From Sporosarcina quadrami (GTDB lineage Bacteria; Bacillota; Bacilli; Bacillales_A; Planococcaceae): DNA of 64,000 bases. Location: NCBI RefSeq assembly GCF_014836615.1, contig NZ_JACSQN010000005.1, forward strand, positions 1 to 64,000. Direction: 5' to 3'. The notes beneath the pieces were generated by a model. That model worked only from the letters and a program-made list of their open reading frames with translations. It did not search any database and was not told the DNA's origin. Numbering within the stretch: position 1 is the stretch's first letter; every line of letters starts with the position of its first letter. Both the position numbers and the translations under genes were made by a program. Below, in pieces: positions 24,934-34,138 of this stretch.

Positions 24934-27297
24934 ATGGATAACGCTTTATTGGAAATGCACGCTCATCATAATCCTTACTTAGTTGTTCTCTCATATATTA
25001 TTGCAACAATTTCAGCATATGCCTCGATAGATCTTGCAAAACGGGTAAATGTTTCAAAAAGTAATGCAAAGATATTTTGGCTTATTTCAGGAGGCGTTAC
25101 ACTTGGGACTGGTATTTGGTCCATGCACTTCATCGCCATGTTATCGTTTCATTTTCCTGTACCTGTAGTTTACAATACATTCCTCGTTGTCATGTCGGTA
25201 TTCATAGCAGTCATTGGTTGTTATTCAGGTTTTTATTTATTGGCAACGAAAGATAATAGCATTAGCCGATTTATAATAGCTGGTATTATAATGGGTTCCG
25301 GCATAGCAACAATGCATTACGTAGGAATGATGGCTATTAAACCGATTATTATTACTTATGATCCTCTATTGTTCATCATTTCGGTATTCATAGGCATTTT
25401 TGCTTCATGGGTTGCATTATGGTTAGGATTTTTATCACCTTATGCACGTAAAAAAATGTCTTGGAAATTAAAAATGCTCTACTCTCTAATTATGGCAATC
25501 GCCATTACAGGTATGCATTATACAGGTATGGCGGCTGCAGATTTTTCAAACAGTCCGGTGAATACAGAGCTTACATCAAGCATTAATACATCTTTGCTCG
25601 CATGGATTGTAGCAGCAGTTACGTTACTAATTTTTGCGCTCTTCTTCTTTTCAATCACATTCGACCGTATGTGGCGCAAACAAGGATTAGTACAAAGTAT
25701 TTTGTTGGATTCAGTCGCAGACGGTATTGTCATAACAGATCAGCACGGGAAGATTCTGCATGCTAATAAGACATTTGGAAAAATGATGATGGATGCAGGC
25801 ATTCCTTCACAGTTCACTGAAATGCACAATTACCATCCGACCTTATTCATCGGTTCGATCCAAGTGGACAATCATCAGATTAATCTCGGAACTTATATTT
25901 TCGAAATCAAACGCAGACCGATTCAGGATGAGGAAATGAATCATCATCTATGGTTTATTAGTGATATAACGGAAAGGAATCATAAAGAACAACAAATAGC
26001 ATTTATGGCTTATCATGATTCTCTCACTAAATTACCTAATCGATATAAAATGCAAACTATTTTGGATGAGTGGATAGAATCTGCAGAAAAAATCGGATGC
26101 ATCAAACTGAATATTGATAGAATGAAATTTGCCAACGACACGCTAGGCCATAAAGCTGGTGACGAATTGTTGAAGAGCATTTGCAAGACGTTACGATCGT
26201 CTTTGAGAGCAGATGATTTTTTAGCCAGAGTAGAGGGTGATGAGTTCATAATCCTTATTAAAGATGAACGGGTGAAAATTATCCATATCATTGCCGCAAC
26301 CTGTATAGAAGTGATACAAACACCGATTTCTATAAACAATTCGATCATCACAATAACTGCGAGTGCTGGAACTTGTACGTATCCTGATAAAGCTACTTCT
26401 GCTGAAGAATTGATTCAATTTGCGGATTGGGCGATGTTGGAATCGAAAAAGAATGGAAAGAATCAAACGACCGCATTCAACTTCTTCATGCAAGAGCTGC
26501 ATAATAGAATGTTGCTTATTGAAGATGCGTTATCGACAGCAATTGAAAAAGGACAATTACAATTACATTATCAACCGAAGATTGAAATGCCGTCTGAGCA
26601 GATTGAAGGTGTTGAAGCTTTATTGAGATGGACTCACCCTTCTTTCGGTTCCGTGTCACCTGTGGAATTCATACCGATTGCTGAAGAAAAAGGTTTCATC
26701 CATAAGATTGGCGGTTGGGTAGTCAGAGAAGCGTGTTTACAATGGAGCAGATGGAATGAAGAGCATAATATAAGACTAGTGATTGCTGTAAATATAGCTC
26801 CGATTCAGTTGACTAAAGAAGATTTCTACCCTTCTCTCCTAAAAATCTTAGAAGAGACACAAATGGATCCTCACTATTTAGAGTTGGAAATTACAGAGTC
26901 ATCATCATTTGTATTTGAGGAAAAAACAAACATCATGCTGACAAAAATCCGGAATTTAGGTATAAAAATCTCATTGGACGACTTCGGTACAGGTTATTCA
27001 TCCTTCAGTGTTCTAAAGCAATTACCAATTGACACATTAAAGATTGACCGTTCATTTTTAAAAAATTTGCTGGATCATGTTGAGCAGGAAGCGATTGTAC
27101 GGTCCATTATCCAACTTGGACATAATTTGAAGTTCGATGTACTTGTTGAAGGAGTGGAATCTATTGAAGAGGTCGAGTGGCTCAAAAATGAAGGTTGTGA
27201 TTATATACAAGGATTCTTTTACTCAAAACCTCAAAGACCAGAAGATTTGCTGACACTTTTAAAACATGAACGAATCGAGACTGTGACAATAGTTTGA
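24934..27297 (+). CDS. MHYT-PAS-GGDEF-EAL cyclic-di-GMP protein
   Basis: A 787-residue membrane protein. The N-terminal MHYT sensor has seven helices and three signature motifs (MHFIAM, MHYVGM, MHYTGM) and is thought to bind copper and sense oxygen, CO or NO. A PAS domain (about 245-345) follows. The GGDEF domain reads VEGDEFIIL, so the first Gly is lost (EGDEF) and cyclase activity is uncertain. The EAL domain (about 530-780) is intact, with EGVEALLRW, ITESSS, DDFGTGYSSF and KIDRSF, so it is probably a phosphodiesterase. The start at 24934 has AGAGGTG upstream; an earlier in-frame ATG at 24913 lacks a site. It ends at a strong terminator. Confidence 0.88.
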   Translation: MDNALLEMHAHHNPYLVVLSYIIATISAYASIDLAKRVNVSKSNAKIFWLISGGVTLGTGIWSMHFIAMLSFHFPVPVVYNTFLVVMSVFIAVIGCYSGFYLLATKDNSISRFIIAGIIMGSGIATMHYVGMMAIKPIIITYDPLLFIISVFIGIFASWVALWLGFLSPYARKKMSWKLKMLYSLIMAIAITGMHYTGMAAADFSNSPVNTELTSSINTSLLAWIVAAVTLLIFALFFFSITFDRMWRKQGLVQSILLDSVADGIVITDQHGKILHANKTFGKMMMDAGIPSQFTEMHNYHPTLFIGSIQVDNHQINLGTYIFEIKRRPIQDEEMNHHLWFISDITERNHKEQQIAFMAYHDSLTKLPNRYKMQTILDEWIESAEKIGCIKLNIDRMKFANDTLGHKAGDELLKSICKTLRSSLRADDFLARVEGDEFIILIKDERVKIIHIIAATCIEVIQTPISINNSIITITASAGTCTYPDKATSAEELIQFADWAMLESKKNGKNQTTAFNFFMQELHNRMLLIEDALSTAIEKGQLQLHYQPKIEMPSEQIEGVEALLRWTHPSFGSVSPVEFIPIAEEKGFIHKIGGWVVREACLQWSRWNEEHNIRLVIAVNIAPIQLTKEDFYPSLLKILEETQMDPHYLELEITESSSFVFEEKTNIMLTKIRNLGIKISLDDFGTGYSSFSVLKQLPIDTLKIDRSFLKNLLDHVEQEAIVRSIIQLGHNLKFDVLVEGVESIEEVEWLKNEGCDYIQGFFYSKPQRPEDLLTLLKHERIETVTIV

Positions 27298-27322
27298 CTG
27301 AGCAAGCTAAATAAAAAAATAA

Positions 27323-27367
27323 TAGCGGCAAATCGTGGATTAAAACACGAATTGCCGCTACCTTTTT
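27323..27367 (+). terminator. Terminator of the MHYT gene
   Basis: The stem TAGCGGCAA/TTGCCGCTA, extended by ATCGTG/CACGAA, is followed by CCTTTTTC. Confidence 0.88.
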
Positions 27368-27409
27368 CATCCTATTAACCTTTATGTTAAGTGTTTCTGA
27401 GTCGCTTGC

Positions 27410-27595
27410 TTACCAATCATACCCGTCTAACAATCGTTTTCGGCGATAAGCAAGATTTTCCGCTTCAGTTTCGCGAGCCATCTGATCTTTACGCAGTTGT
27501 CCGTTAATGCGTGGATCTTGCAATCTCATCGTACTCCATCCTTCGGTTCCGACGATTTTACTCACTTTTCGTATCTCATCTTCATAGAACAACAT
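27410..27595 (-). CDS. Small hypothetical protein
   Basis: A 61-residue charged, soluble protein (start MLFYEDEIRKVSKIVG, end RRKRLLDGYDW) with no recognised family. The call rests on a strong GGAGGG 8 nt before the ATG at 27595 and on codon use like that of its neighbours. The larger frame to 27628 has no ribosome site. It is convergent with the MHYT gene and separated from the vWA lipoprotein by about 200 bp that hold nothing recognisable. Confidence 0.6.
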   Translation of the reverse strand: MLFYEDEIRKVSKIVGTEGWSTMRLQDPRINGQLRKDQMARETEAENLAYRRKRLLDGYDW

Positions 27596-27792
27596 GTCCA
27601 ATCCCTCCTTCGACACTCCAGTTGACAAGGATTCTTCAAATCCCTCTCCCTTAGCATACGCCAGAAGATTGTTTACACGGAGGGTATGCGCACAACAGTA
27701 GTTGAATTACTTCATACATCAGCAAACTTAAAAACCTGTTAATTACAATCGTTTCCGATTCATCGACCATAACCATTTCATCTATCCATATG

Positions 27793-29253
27793 CTACTCTT
27801 TATTTTCTTCCTTTAAAGTTCTTACTCTAGCTTGATAGTCTTCAATTTTTGTAACTATTCGTTTGACTTCATCATCAACAAGTTGTCGCTTTTCAGTTTC
27901 GAGTTCTCCAATCAATTCATCATAGGTTTCTTTTTGATGGGTTATATGCTTCAGGACGGAATCCATCATATCTTTATCTATCAAGCCTTCCTCCTGCAAT
28001 AGCCTGGCAGCTCCAATAAAACGTTCATTTTCCACTTGAATTGCTTTTTTTGAGTTTGAAGCATAATCCAATACTTTTTTCAATGCCATAGCTTCCGGCC
28101 ATCCTATTGGCGAAGCGTATACGAGACTGACTAGGTCCAAATCTGAAGGGAACCACATCTTTGAAATGCCAACAGTCATTTCTTCCAATGAATCTGCCGC
28201 CATATAGGTCCCGTTCCCGGCTTCTGCGACTGCTTTCAACTGACTTTCCGCTTCCTTATCTACCTGAAAACCAATAACATTCACGTGTCGATCTTTAGCT
28301 AATTCCGAAAAAGCTTTGGCTTCCGCCACAGGATCTCCACCGCAAGTTTCTGCACCATCGCTTACGATATAAACAGTAATATCATCTGTCGTATTTTCAT
28401 GATCCAATCTTGCTTGTTTTATAGCTTCTGCTAAAGGAGTCCATCCATTTGCCTTTACATCATCAACTGCTTCGTTGAACTTTTTTTCCGCATATTTTCC
28501 TAGAGGATAAACTTCTTCGATTGTACCACAGGATAATTCTTTATCGGATTTGTTTTGAGTACCTTTGTGCCCATATACATATAAGGAGACTTCACTTTCT
28601 TTTCCAACTGTCATCGCAAAACTTTTCACTGCAATTTTCGCGGTATCCATTTTCAGTCGACCATCCGCCTGTAGAAGCATACTCGAACTTGCATCCAACA
28701 ATATGAGTGCTTTGGCCGGTTGCGTCACTTCTTTGCCACCCTCTGTTATCTCATATGGTTCAGGCAAAATCGGTTCTGCAAATGAAGGACTGTACGTAAT
28801 GAACGGACTGACGAGTTCTTCATACTTCGCTCCACCAAGCAAATGCATAATGGAGCGATAGATTACCTCGGGATCATTTGTGGATTGAATGATAGGTTTC
28901 GTTTCCAGCAAAAATTCTTCCCTTATCTCTTTCGGCACTTCAATCGTATTCCACATCGATGTCTCTTTCTCGATCGTAAAATCTTTAGTCAGTTGACCTG
29001 GAGGCATTGATGCAATTTCTTCCACCGTTTGCGCTGGCTCTACATCTAAAAAATCGGTTATAAGAGTTGAAGCCGAAGTATTTTCTGTTCCCGCTTCTCC
29101 GTCACTCGGATTGTCCACATCATTTGTTGAAGCATTCAATTCTTTTTCTACTCCGTCGCTCTCTGTTTGTGTATTCTGTTTTTCTTTATCTTGCGAACAT
29201 CCTGCGATTATCATACACAAGAAAATTATTAATAGAAATACAAATCGATTCAT
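27793..29253 (-). CDS. von Willebrand factor A domain lipoprotein
   Basis: A 486-residue surface lipoprotein. The signal peptide MNRFVFLLIIFLCMIIAGC ends in the lipobox IAGC, followed by an acidic, Ser/Thr-rich linker (about 20-65). A vWA domain (about 180-370) has the MIDAS motif DASSSM, a downstream Thr (NGWTPLAEAI) and an Asp in VSDGAET. The C-terminus (about 400-486) is a charged helical region (DELIGELETEKRQLVDDEVKR). Such proteins often take part in protein-protein adhesion at the envelope; the partner is unknown. The ATG at 29253 has AGGTG 9 nt upstream. A promoter of extracytoplasmic-function sigma type lies before it. Confidence 0.85.
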   Translation of the reverse strand: MNRFVFLLIIFLCMIIAGCSQDKEKQNTQTESDGVEKELNASTNDVDNPSDGEAGTENTSASTLITDFLDVEPAQTVEEIASMPPGQLTKDFTIEKETSMWNTIEVPKEIREEFLLETKPIIQSTNDPEVIYRSIMHLLGGAKYEELVSPFITYSPSFAEPILPEPYEITEGGKEVTQPAKALILLDASSSMLLQADGRLKMDTAKIAVKSFAMTVGKESEVSLYVYGHKGTQNKSDKELSCGTIEEVYPLGKYAEKKFNEAVDDVKANGWTPLAEAIKQARLDHENTTDDITVYIVSDGAETCGGDPVAEAKAFSELAKDRHVNVIGFQVDKEAESQLKAVAEAGNGTYMAADSLEEMTVGISKMWFPSDLDLVSLVYASPIGWPEAMALKKVLDYASNSKKAIQVENERFIGAARLLQEEGLIDKDMMDSVLKHITHQKETYDELIGELETEKRQLVDDEVKRIVTKIEDYQARVRTLKEENKE

Positions 29254-29287
29254 ATGAATAATCACCTCTCTTTAAGTATAATACCTA

Positions 29288-29313
29288 TACGGAAAACCCC
29301 TGACTTAGTTCCA
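29288..29313 (-). promoter_or_regulatory. ECF-sigma-type promoter of the vWA lipoprotein
   Basis: On the minus strand TGGAAC (29313-29308) is separated by exactly 16 nt from CGTA (29291-29288), close to the sigma-W/X/M pattern TGAAAC-N16-CGTA (one mismatch). It lies 35 bp before the start codon. This suggests induction by envelope stress. Confidence 0.55.
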
Positions 29314-29395
29314 TTTCAAGTTAAGAATACTACAATCGTATAATCAATTCCCTCCTTTTTGGTATGATACATATGTCTAAAGTCTTTTAAAAAAA

Positions 29396-29437
29396 TAAAA
29401 AAACAGGTCAGAGCGATAACATACGCTTTGACCTGTT
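29396..29437 (-). terminator. trhO terminator
   Basis: A stem with arms ACAGGTCA...TGACCTGT and an inner AGCG/CGCT is flanked by T-runs on both strands; it can act in both directions. Confidence 0.9.
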
Positions 29438-29440
29438 TTT

Positions 29441-30418
29441 TTATTTGGTTAACGCTAATTTATTGCGTACTTCTTCAATCATTGCCAGACGTTCGTCAAA
29501 CTCTTCGACTGTCAAGTTATTTTCTGTGAAATAACGGTTTCGAGGATGTACCCGGCATTCATCCGAGCAGCTTCTCATATATAGATGTTCGTTTTCTTCA
29601 GAGCAAAGGATCTTCGCGTTACATTCAGGATTCGCACAGTTCACATAGCGTTCGCAAGGAGTACCGTCAAAATGATCTCGTCCTACGACAACATGCTCCA
29701 CCTGATTGATTGGTACGGCAATCCGTTCGTCGAATACATAACATTGTCCATCCCAAAGTTGACCTTTAGCTTCTGGATCTTTGCCATATGTGACAATTCC
29801 GCCTTCAAGGTGGGCAACATCTTCAAAACCTTCGCGCTTCATCCAACCTGTGAACTTTTCACATCTGATTCCGCCAGTACAATAAGCAAGTACTTTTTTA
29901 CCTTCGAAAAGCTCTTTGTTTTCACGGACCCATTCAGGAAGATCACGAAAATTCTCGACATCTGGACGAATTGCACCTCTGAAATGACCGAGATCATATT
30001 CATAATCATTTCGAGTATCAAACACTACAGTATCTTCTTCTTGCATACGTTTCAAAAACTCTGCAGGCTTTAAATATTCACCCGTCAATTCCAGCGGGTT
30101 AATATCTTCTTCAAGGCTCAAGTTCACGATTTCATCACGATGGCGTACATGCATTTTTTTGAAAGCATGTCCATCTGCTTCATCAATTTTGAACCAAAGA
30201 TCTTTGAATCTTTCGTCACTATGCATCATTTCCATGTAAGCATTAGTTTGTTCCACTGTTCCAGAACATGTTCCATTAATACCTTCCGCGCCGATAAGAA
30301 TACGCCCTTTTAATCCGTGTTCTTTACAAAATGCCAAATGTTCGGCAGCAAACGTTTCCGGATCTTCGATGTGTACGTATTTATAGTACAACAATATCCG
30401 ATATGCTCCTGTTTCCAT
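29441..30418 (-). CDS. trhO: tRNA uridine-34 hydroxylase TrhO (rhodanese family)
   Basis: This enzyme hydroxylates uridine 34 of certain tRNAs to 5-hydroxyuridine, a wobble modification step, with oxygen as donor in the TrhO family. Sequence features are an N-terminal acylphosphatase-like region ([15 protein letters not shown]), a rhodanese domain with the active Cys in [16 protein letters not shown] (near 180) and C-terminal Cys clusters ([25 protein letters not shown]) that may bind zinc. The length of 325 aa matches the YbfQ/YceA group. The ATG at 30418 has GAAGGTGG 8 nt upstream; a GTG four codons earlier is too close to it. Confidence 0.92.
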   Translation of the reverse strand: METGAYRILLYYKYVHIEDPETFAAEHLAFCKEHGLKGRILIGAEGINGTCSGTVEQTNAYMEMMHSDERFKDLWFKIDEADGHAFKKMHVRHRDEIVNLSLEEDINPLELTGEYLKPAEFLKRMQEEDTVVFDTRNDYEYDLGHFRGAIRPDVENFRDLPEWVRENKELFEGKKVLAYCTGGIRCEKFTGWMKREGFEDVAHLEGGIVTYGKDPEAKGQLWDGQCYVFDERIAVPINQVEHVVVGRDHFDGTPCERYVNCANPECNAKILCSEENEHLYMRSCSDECRVHPRNRYFTENNLTVEEFDERLAMIEEVRNKLALTK

Positions 30419-30792
30419 TTCTTCGACCACCTTCTGTTTGTTTTCTTTGCAATAGAAATAACAGCTTGATCGGTTTTACAATATTCGATTGTAAACACAT
30501 AAAAGCTCACCTGTATTTGCAAGATCCAGGCATCAGACAGTATACCATAAATCCCAAGTTCGAAAAAGCGGGAAATCCCTAAATCTTTATATCCAAATGC
30601 AGTCAATATGCATAGTTAATACGAACCAATATTTTCCATAGAACTCTATTGGAAGATAACATCATGTATACTATGAATATACAATAATCGACATCTAGTA
30701 AAACTATTTTCATCACCTTTCCGTCTATTCATTAAGGACATTATAGAGTTCGACAAAACAACACAATCACCATTTAAAGGGAGTTTAGCATA
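30419..30792. other. Intergenic region between trhO and the deacetylase
   Basis: A 374-bp region between divergent genes. It holds an imperfect palindrome TGTATA-N7-TATACA (30665-30683) of unknown meaning and a possible ECF-type promoter nearer the deacetylase. Open frames here lack ribosome sites and are not called. Confidence 0.5.
30699..30725 (+). promoter_or_regulatory. Possible ECF-sigma promoter of the deacetylase
   Basis: TAAAAC (30699-30704), 17 nt, CGTC (30722-30725) resembles sigma-X/V promoters (TGTAAC-N17-CGWC). It is a weak match; no better sigma-A promoter was found in the region. Confidence 0.3.
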
Positions 30793-32295
30793 ATGAAAAG
30801 ATCAAAACGCACGTTCCGTTCCATATGGATTGATTTTATTTTCTCCATTACTATTGTTCTTTTGACTATTTCGGCTATAGCAATGATTTATTCATCTGAA
30901 AACCATGAAACAGCAACGAAATCGCAGAAGAATGATATAAATCTTGATCATTCCGTTCAAATTGAAGAGATAGACTCCAATTATCCCGGAGTTAAAATCG
31001 TGACGAAAATCTCAAATGATCGCAATGCCCCTTTTGCAATTCAATACCCGCAAAGTATACATAAATCTTTTAACGACGAAGTGACAGAATATATTACATC
31101 GGCACAGACCCATTATATTGATTTAATAAATAAAGAAAGAAAAGTAAACGAAAATATAACAGGTGAATTGAATATCTCTTTCGAAACGATTACGCATCAT
31201 TCAGGGAATTATTCGTTTGTACTAGTTACGAATAGCACTGTTGGTAACTCTACAAATGGAATCTTAGAAATCCGCTCTTTCCATCTGACTCCTGAAAGCG
31301 GAGAACAGTATACTATTGTCGATCTATTTAATCATGCGCCTGAGAGATTGGAAGATGTTGCATCACTAGTTCGTACCGCTATTCACGAAGATGCTTCCCT
31401 TAACAAACATCTGTTGCAGAATGAAATCGACTCACATACTATGCCTCTTTGGAAAAATTATAGAAACTTTGCAATTTCAGATGATGCACTCATTTTCTAT
31501 TTCGATGAAAATACAATTGCTGAGAAAACACTCGGCCCGACAATTGTAAGCTTGCCCATTGAGGAAGTAGCGTATCTATTGACGGACATGTTCAAACCTG
31601 AAAAAGAACTGGATAAGAGTTTAATAGCAGACAAGCCACCAACAGAATTACCTAAAATAGAGAAGGATAGTGAAACTAGCAGCGAAGAGGAAGAACTTGT
31701 AACCGATGAAAACACTCCACTAGAATCACCATCTGCATCTGGAAAAGTTGTCGCCCTCACTTTTGATGATGGACCAGATCCAAAGGTAACAAGACAAATT
31801 CTAGAAGTATTGAAGAAGCATGATGCGAAAGCGACGTTTTTCATGTTGGGCAGTAGAGTCGAATATTATCCGGAAGTGGCCAAGGAAGTGAAAGAAGCTG
31901 GACATGAACTTGGAAATCACACATGGAATCATGCCGATCTCACTAAATTGAACGCAGACCGTGTCAGCAAAGAAATTAACAATACTTCTATGATTATTGA
32001 AAAGGTTACCGGTGAAAAACCTGAAGCTTTCCGTCCCCCATATGGTGCAGTTAACGAACAAGTACGCAAGCAGACGGAGATGCCTGTCATCTTATGGAAT
32101 GTAGATACATTAGATTGGAAATACAGGAATGCTGACAAGCTACTTCAAATCATCCAACAAAAAACGCAAGATGGAAGTACGATACTAATGCATGATATTC
32201 ATCAGTCTACAGCAGACGGGCTTGATAGAGTCCTCACTTATTTAGAGAACGAAGGCTATACCTTTGTCACAGTAGCTGAATTGCATAACCGGTAA
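30793..32295 (+). CDS. PdaC-like polysaccharide deacetylase
   Basis: A 500-residue membrane-anchored enzyme. One N-terminal membrane helix (about 14-34) is followed by an extracellular region (about 55-270) of the DUF4163/DUF3298 type seen in PdaC and RsiV. An acidic linker and a NodB deacetylase domain (about 318-498) complete it. Catalytic motifs are complete: TFDDGPDP, GNHTWNHADL, RPPYG, DTLDW and LMHD. It probably removes N-acetyl groups from peptidoglycan, which in Bacillus PdaC gives lysozyme resistance. AAAGGGAG lies before the ATG. It is monocistronic, with a terminator right after. Confidence 0.88.
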   Translation: MKRSKRTFRSIWIDFIFSITIVLLTISAIAMIYSSENHETATKSQKNDINLDHSVQIEEIDSNYPGVKIVTKISNDRNAPFAIQYPQSIHKSFNDEVTEYITSAQTHYIDLINKERKVNENITGELNISFETITHHSGNYSFVLVTNSTVGNSTNGILEIRSFHLTPESGEQYTIVDLFNHAPERLEDVASLVRTAIHEDASLNKHLLQNEIDSHTMPLWKNYRNFAISDDALIFYFDENTIAEKTLGPTIVSLPIEEVAYLLTDMFKPEKELDKSLIADKPPTELPKIEKDSETSSEEEELVTDENTPLESPSASGKVVALTFDDGPDPKVTRQILEVLKKHDAKATFFMLGSRVEYYPEVAKEVKEAGHELGNHTWNHADLTKLNADRVSKEINNTSMIIEKVTGEKPEAFRPPYGAVNEQVRKQTEMPVILWNVDTLDWKYRNADKLLQIIQQKTQDGSTILMHDIHQSTADGLDRVLTYLENEGYTFVTVAELHNR

Positions 32296-32302
32296 GCAGA
32301 TT

Positions 32303-32342
32303 GAAAACGGTCAGAGATTCACTCGCTGATCGTTTTCTTTTT
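32303..32342 (+). terminator. Deacetylase terminator
   Basis: The stem GAAAACG/CGTTTTC with an inner TCAG/CTGA is followed by a T-rich tail; it overlaps the start of the next promoter. Confidence 0.85.
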
Positions 32343-32370
32343 GCATGTATATAGACGCTTCTGTTATAAT
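32341..32370 (+). promoter_or_regulatory. GntR operon promoter
   Basis: TTGCAT (32341-32346), 18 nt, TATAAT (32365-32370), 30 bp before the start codon. YtrA-type repressors usually autoregulate, but no clear operator was seen. Confidence 0.65.
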
Positions 32371-32399
32371 ATCATTAGAACAGATTGGAGGCCGTACGA

Positions 32400-32777
32400 A
32401 TGTTTATTGAAATTGAAACGACTTCTGACATTCCTATATATACGCAATTGGTGAATCAGCTAATAGGACTCATAGCGGCTGGTGATTTAAAACCGAATGA
32501 GCCATTACCTTCCGTTCGTTCATTAGCTTCAGACCTAGGTGTTAATATGCATACAGTGAACAAAGCGTATCATGAGCTTGAACGGAAAAAAATTCTAAAC
32601 ATAATTCCAAAATCAGGCGCTATCGTCAACGATTCGAAAACGCCTAGCGAAGAGCAACTTTCCACTATTATACAACTGTTAAAGCCGATTATTGCAGAAG
32701 CCATCGTTTATGGGGTGGAAGAAGCAAAAATTATGTCGATTGCTTCATCTCTAATTTCAGAATTCAAGGAGGGGTAA
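32400..32777 (+). CDS. YtrA-type GntR transcriptional regulator
   Basis: A 125-residue regulator with an N-terminal GntR winged helix: IYTQLVNQLIGLIAAGDLKPNEPLPSVRSLASDLGVNMHTVNKAYHELERKKIL, about 14-67. A short C-terminal helical dimerisation tail of the YtrA subfamily follows, with no effector-binding domain. GGAGG lies 8 nt before the ATG at 32400; the in-frame TTG at 32385 lies in that site. The membrane protein that follows starts 4 bp after its stop codon, so the two form an operon, in which the regulator probably controls the membrane partner. Confidence 0.88.
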   Translation: MFIEIETTSDIPIYTQLVNQLIGLIAAGDLKPNEPLPSVRSLASDLGVNMHTVNKAYHELERKKILNIIPKSGAIVNDSKTPSEEQLSTIIQLLKPIIAEAIVYGVEEAKIMSIASSLISEFKEG

Positions 32778-32781
32778 AGAA

Positions 32782-33888
32782 ATGACGGTCATCATTTTTC
32801 TAGTAATCATTTCATTTTTAACAATTATAGAAGGTGCAATGCCTTTTCTTCTGAAAAAAACAATCGTTTTTGGTGTTACGATACCCGAAGACCATATTGC
32901 TGATCACGTACTAGCAAACTATAAAAAAACCTATTCTGCAATCATTTTCATCGCCGGATTGATGGGTATGATTTACTTTACGACATTCGGTTTAACCGAT
33001 TATCTTGAAGAAGAAACAGTGGTCTTTAGAGGATTAATCATTCTGTTTTTAATGATAACGCTTAGTATGGTGCTCTATCTTTTCTTCCATGGCAAAACGA
33101 CAAAAAGAAAACGAGACAACGCATGGGGTGCCAACTTAAAACAAGTTCAAGTAGCAGATCTCTCCAGAAGATCCGCGGACGAGATGCTGCCCTCCCTCTT
33201 TTTCGTATTACCAATGATTATTACGTTTGGTCTAATTTCGTATACAGCAAGTCAATATTCGTTATTGCCAGAAGAGATTCCTACACATTGGGGAATTGAC
33301 GGGACAGCTGATGCTTTCACTCAGAAAAACCCTTTTTCCTCCATCGCCATTCTGCTTATTTTGTTCATTATACAGGCGATGATGTTTGCGACCAATCTAT
33401 TTACTAAAAAATCCGGTATGAAGTTAAATGCAGCAAGAAGGAATTCATCTAGAATCCAACAGCTTTCTTTTAGGAAGTATACGAGTTGGATACTATTTAT
33501 GACGACGCTGCTCATGACGATACTTGTCGGTTATTTCCAACTGATGACGATCCACGGGCAACTAGGCGGTCCGATTTTAATGATGGCTCTTCCAATTGGA
33601 TTTGCACTTGTCATGTTGATCAGCACTGCCATATACGCATTTAAAGTTGGTCAAGGCGGGGCACGGATACAGCCTCCTTTTGAAGAAGATTCCGCTGAAG
33701 GGATTACAACTCATGACGACGATCGCTTTTGGAAAGCGGGGGTATTTTATGTGAACCGCAATGATCCGTCTATCTTTGTAGAGAAGCGTTTTGGAGTTGG
33801 ATGGACAATAAACTTCGGGAATCCGGTAGGTTATTTTATACTATTCTTGCCAATCGTTATTATTTTAGGTATATCGCTTCTTTTATGA
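32782..33888 (+). CDS. DUF1648/DUF5808 membrane protein (SdpI-like)
   Basis: A 368-residue protein with about nine to ten membrane helices. The loop LPEEIPTHWGIDGTADAF (about 158-175) is the DUF1648 signature shared with the immunity protein SdpI. A C-terminal extramembrane segment (DDRFWKAGVFYVNRNDPSIFVEKRFGVGWTINFGNP, about 313-348) matches DUF5808. Proteins of this design are often encoded with small GntR repressors, as here. Roles in toxin immunity or signal sensing are suggested by SdpI but not shown. GGAGGGG lies before the ATG, overlapping the upstream gene's end. Confidence 0.82.
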   Translation: MTVIIFLVIISFLTIIEGAMPFLLKKTIVFGVTIPEDHIADHVLANYKKTYSAIIFIAGLMGMIYFTTFGLTDYLEEETVVFRGLIILFLMITLSMVLYLFFHGKTTKRKRDNAWGANLKQVQVADLSRRSADEMLPSLFFVLPMIITFGLISYTASQYSLLPEEIPTHWGIDGTADAFTQKNPFSSIAILLILFIIQAMMFATNLFTKKSGMKLNAARRNSSRIQQLSFRKYTSWILFMTTLLMTILVGYFQLMTIHGQLGGPILMMALPIGFALVMLISTAIYAFKVGQGGARIQPPFEEDSAEGITTHDDDRFWKAGVFYVNRNDPSIFVEKRFGVGWTINFGNPVGYFILFLPIVIILGISLLL

Positions 33889-33914
33889 AGAACGATTGAA
33901 TTAATTCGATAGAC

Positions 33915-34067
33915 GTTGATTTTCGCTCCAGCCGGCTGCTTTCCGCGCGCATGGCCTCAGCCACTACCCTTGCTAATTGCAAAGATTTGCTCCTACCGCT
34001 TCGCTCAGCCCAGGGTCTTCGGCTAATGCTATTCCCGCAGGAGTCGCCGGCATTCTCTTTAATCAAC
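33915..34067. repeat. Imperfect-palindrome repeat, copy 1
   Basis: A 153-bp noncoding element bounded by GTTGATT and AATCAAC. Inner paired blocks are GCCGGC near both ends, and CCGCGCGC near one side with CCCGC near the other. A related element (copy 2) is at 34719-34916. Its GC content is well above that of the neighbouring genes. This is the look of a dispersed structured repeat of Bacillales genomes; its mobility is unknown. Confidence 0.7.
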
Positions 34068-34138
34068 TAGGTGCTAGCATCTGATTTTTTCACATAATCA
34101 TTCTCGATTATAGAAGGTACTATATCATCCTTTATTGG

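Noticed and set aside
30310-30606. 98-codon minus-strand frame upstream of trhO
   Set aside because: It overlaps the start of trhO in another frame, has no ribosome site and shows a low-complexity residue pattern.
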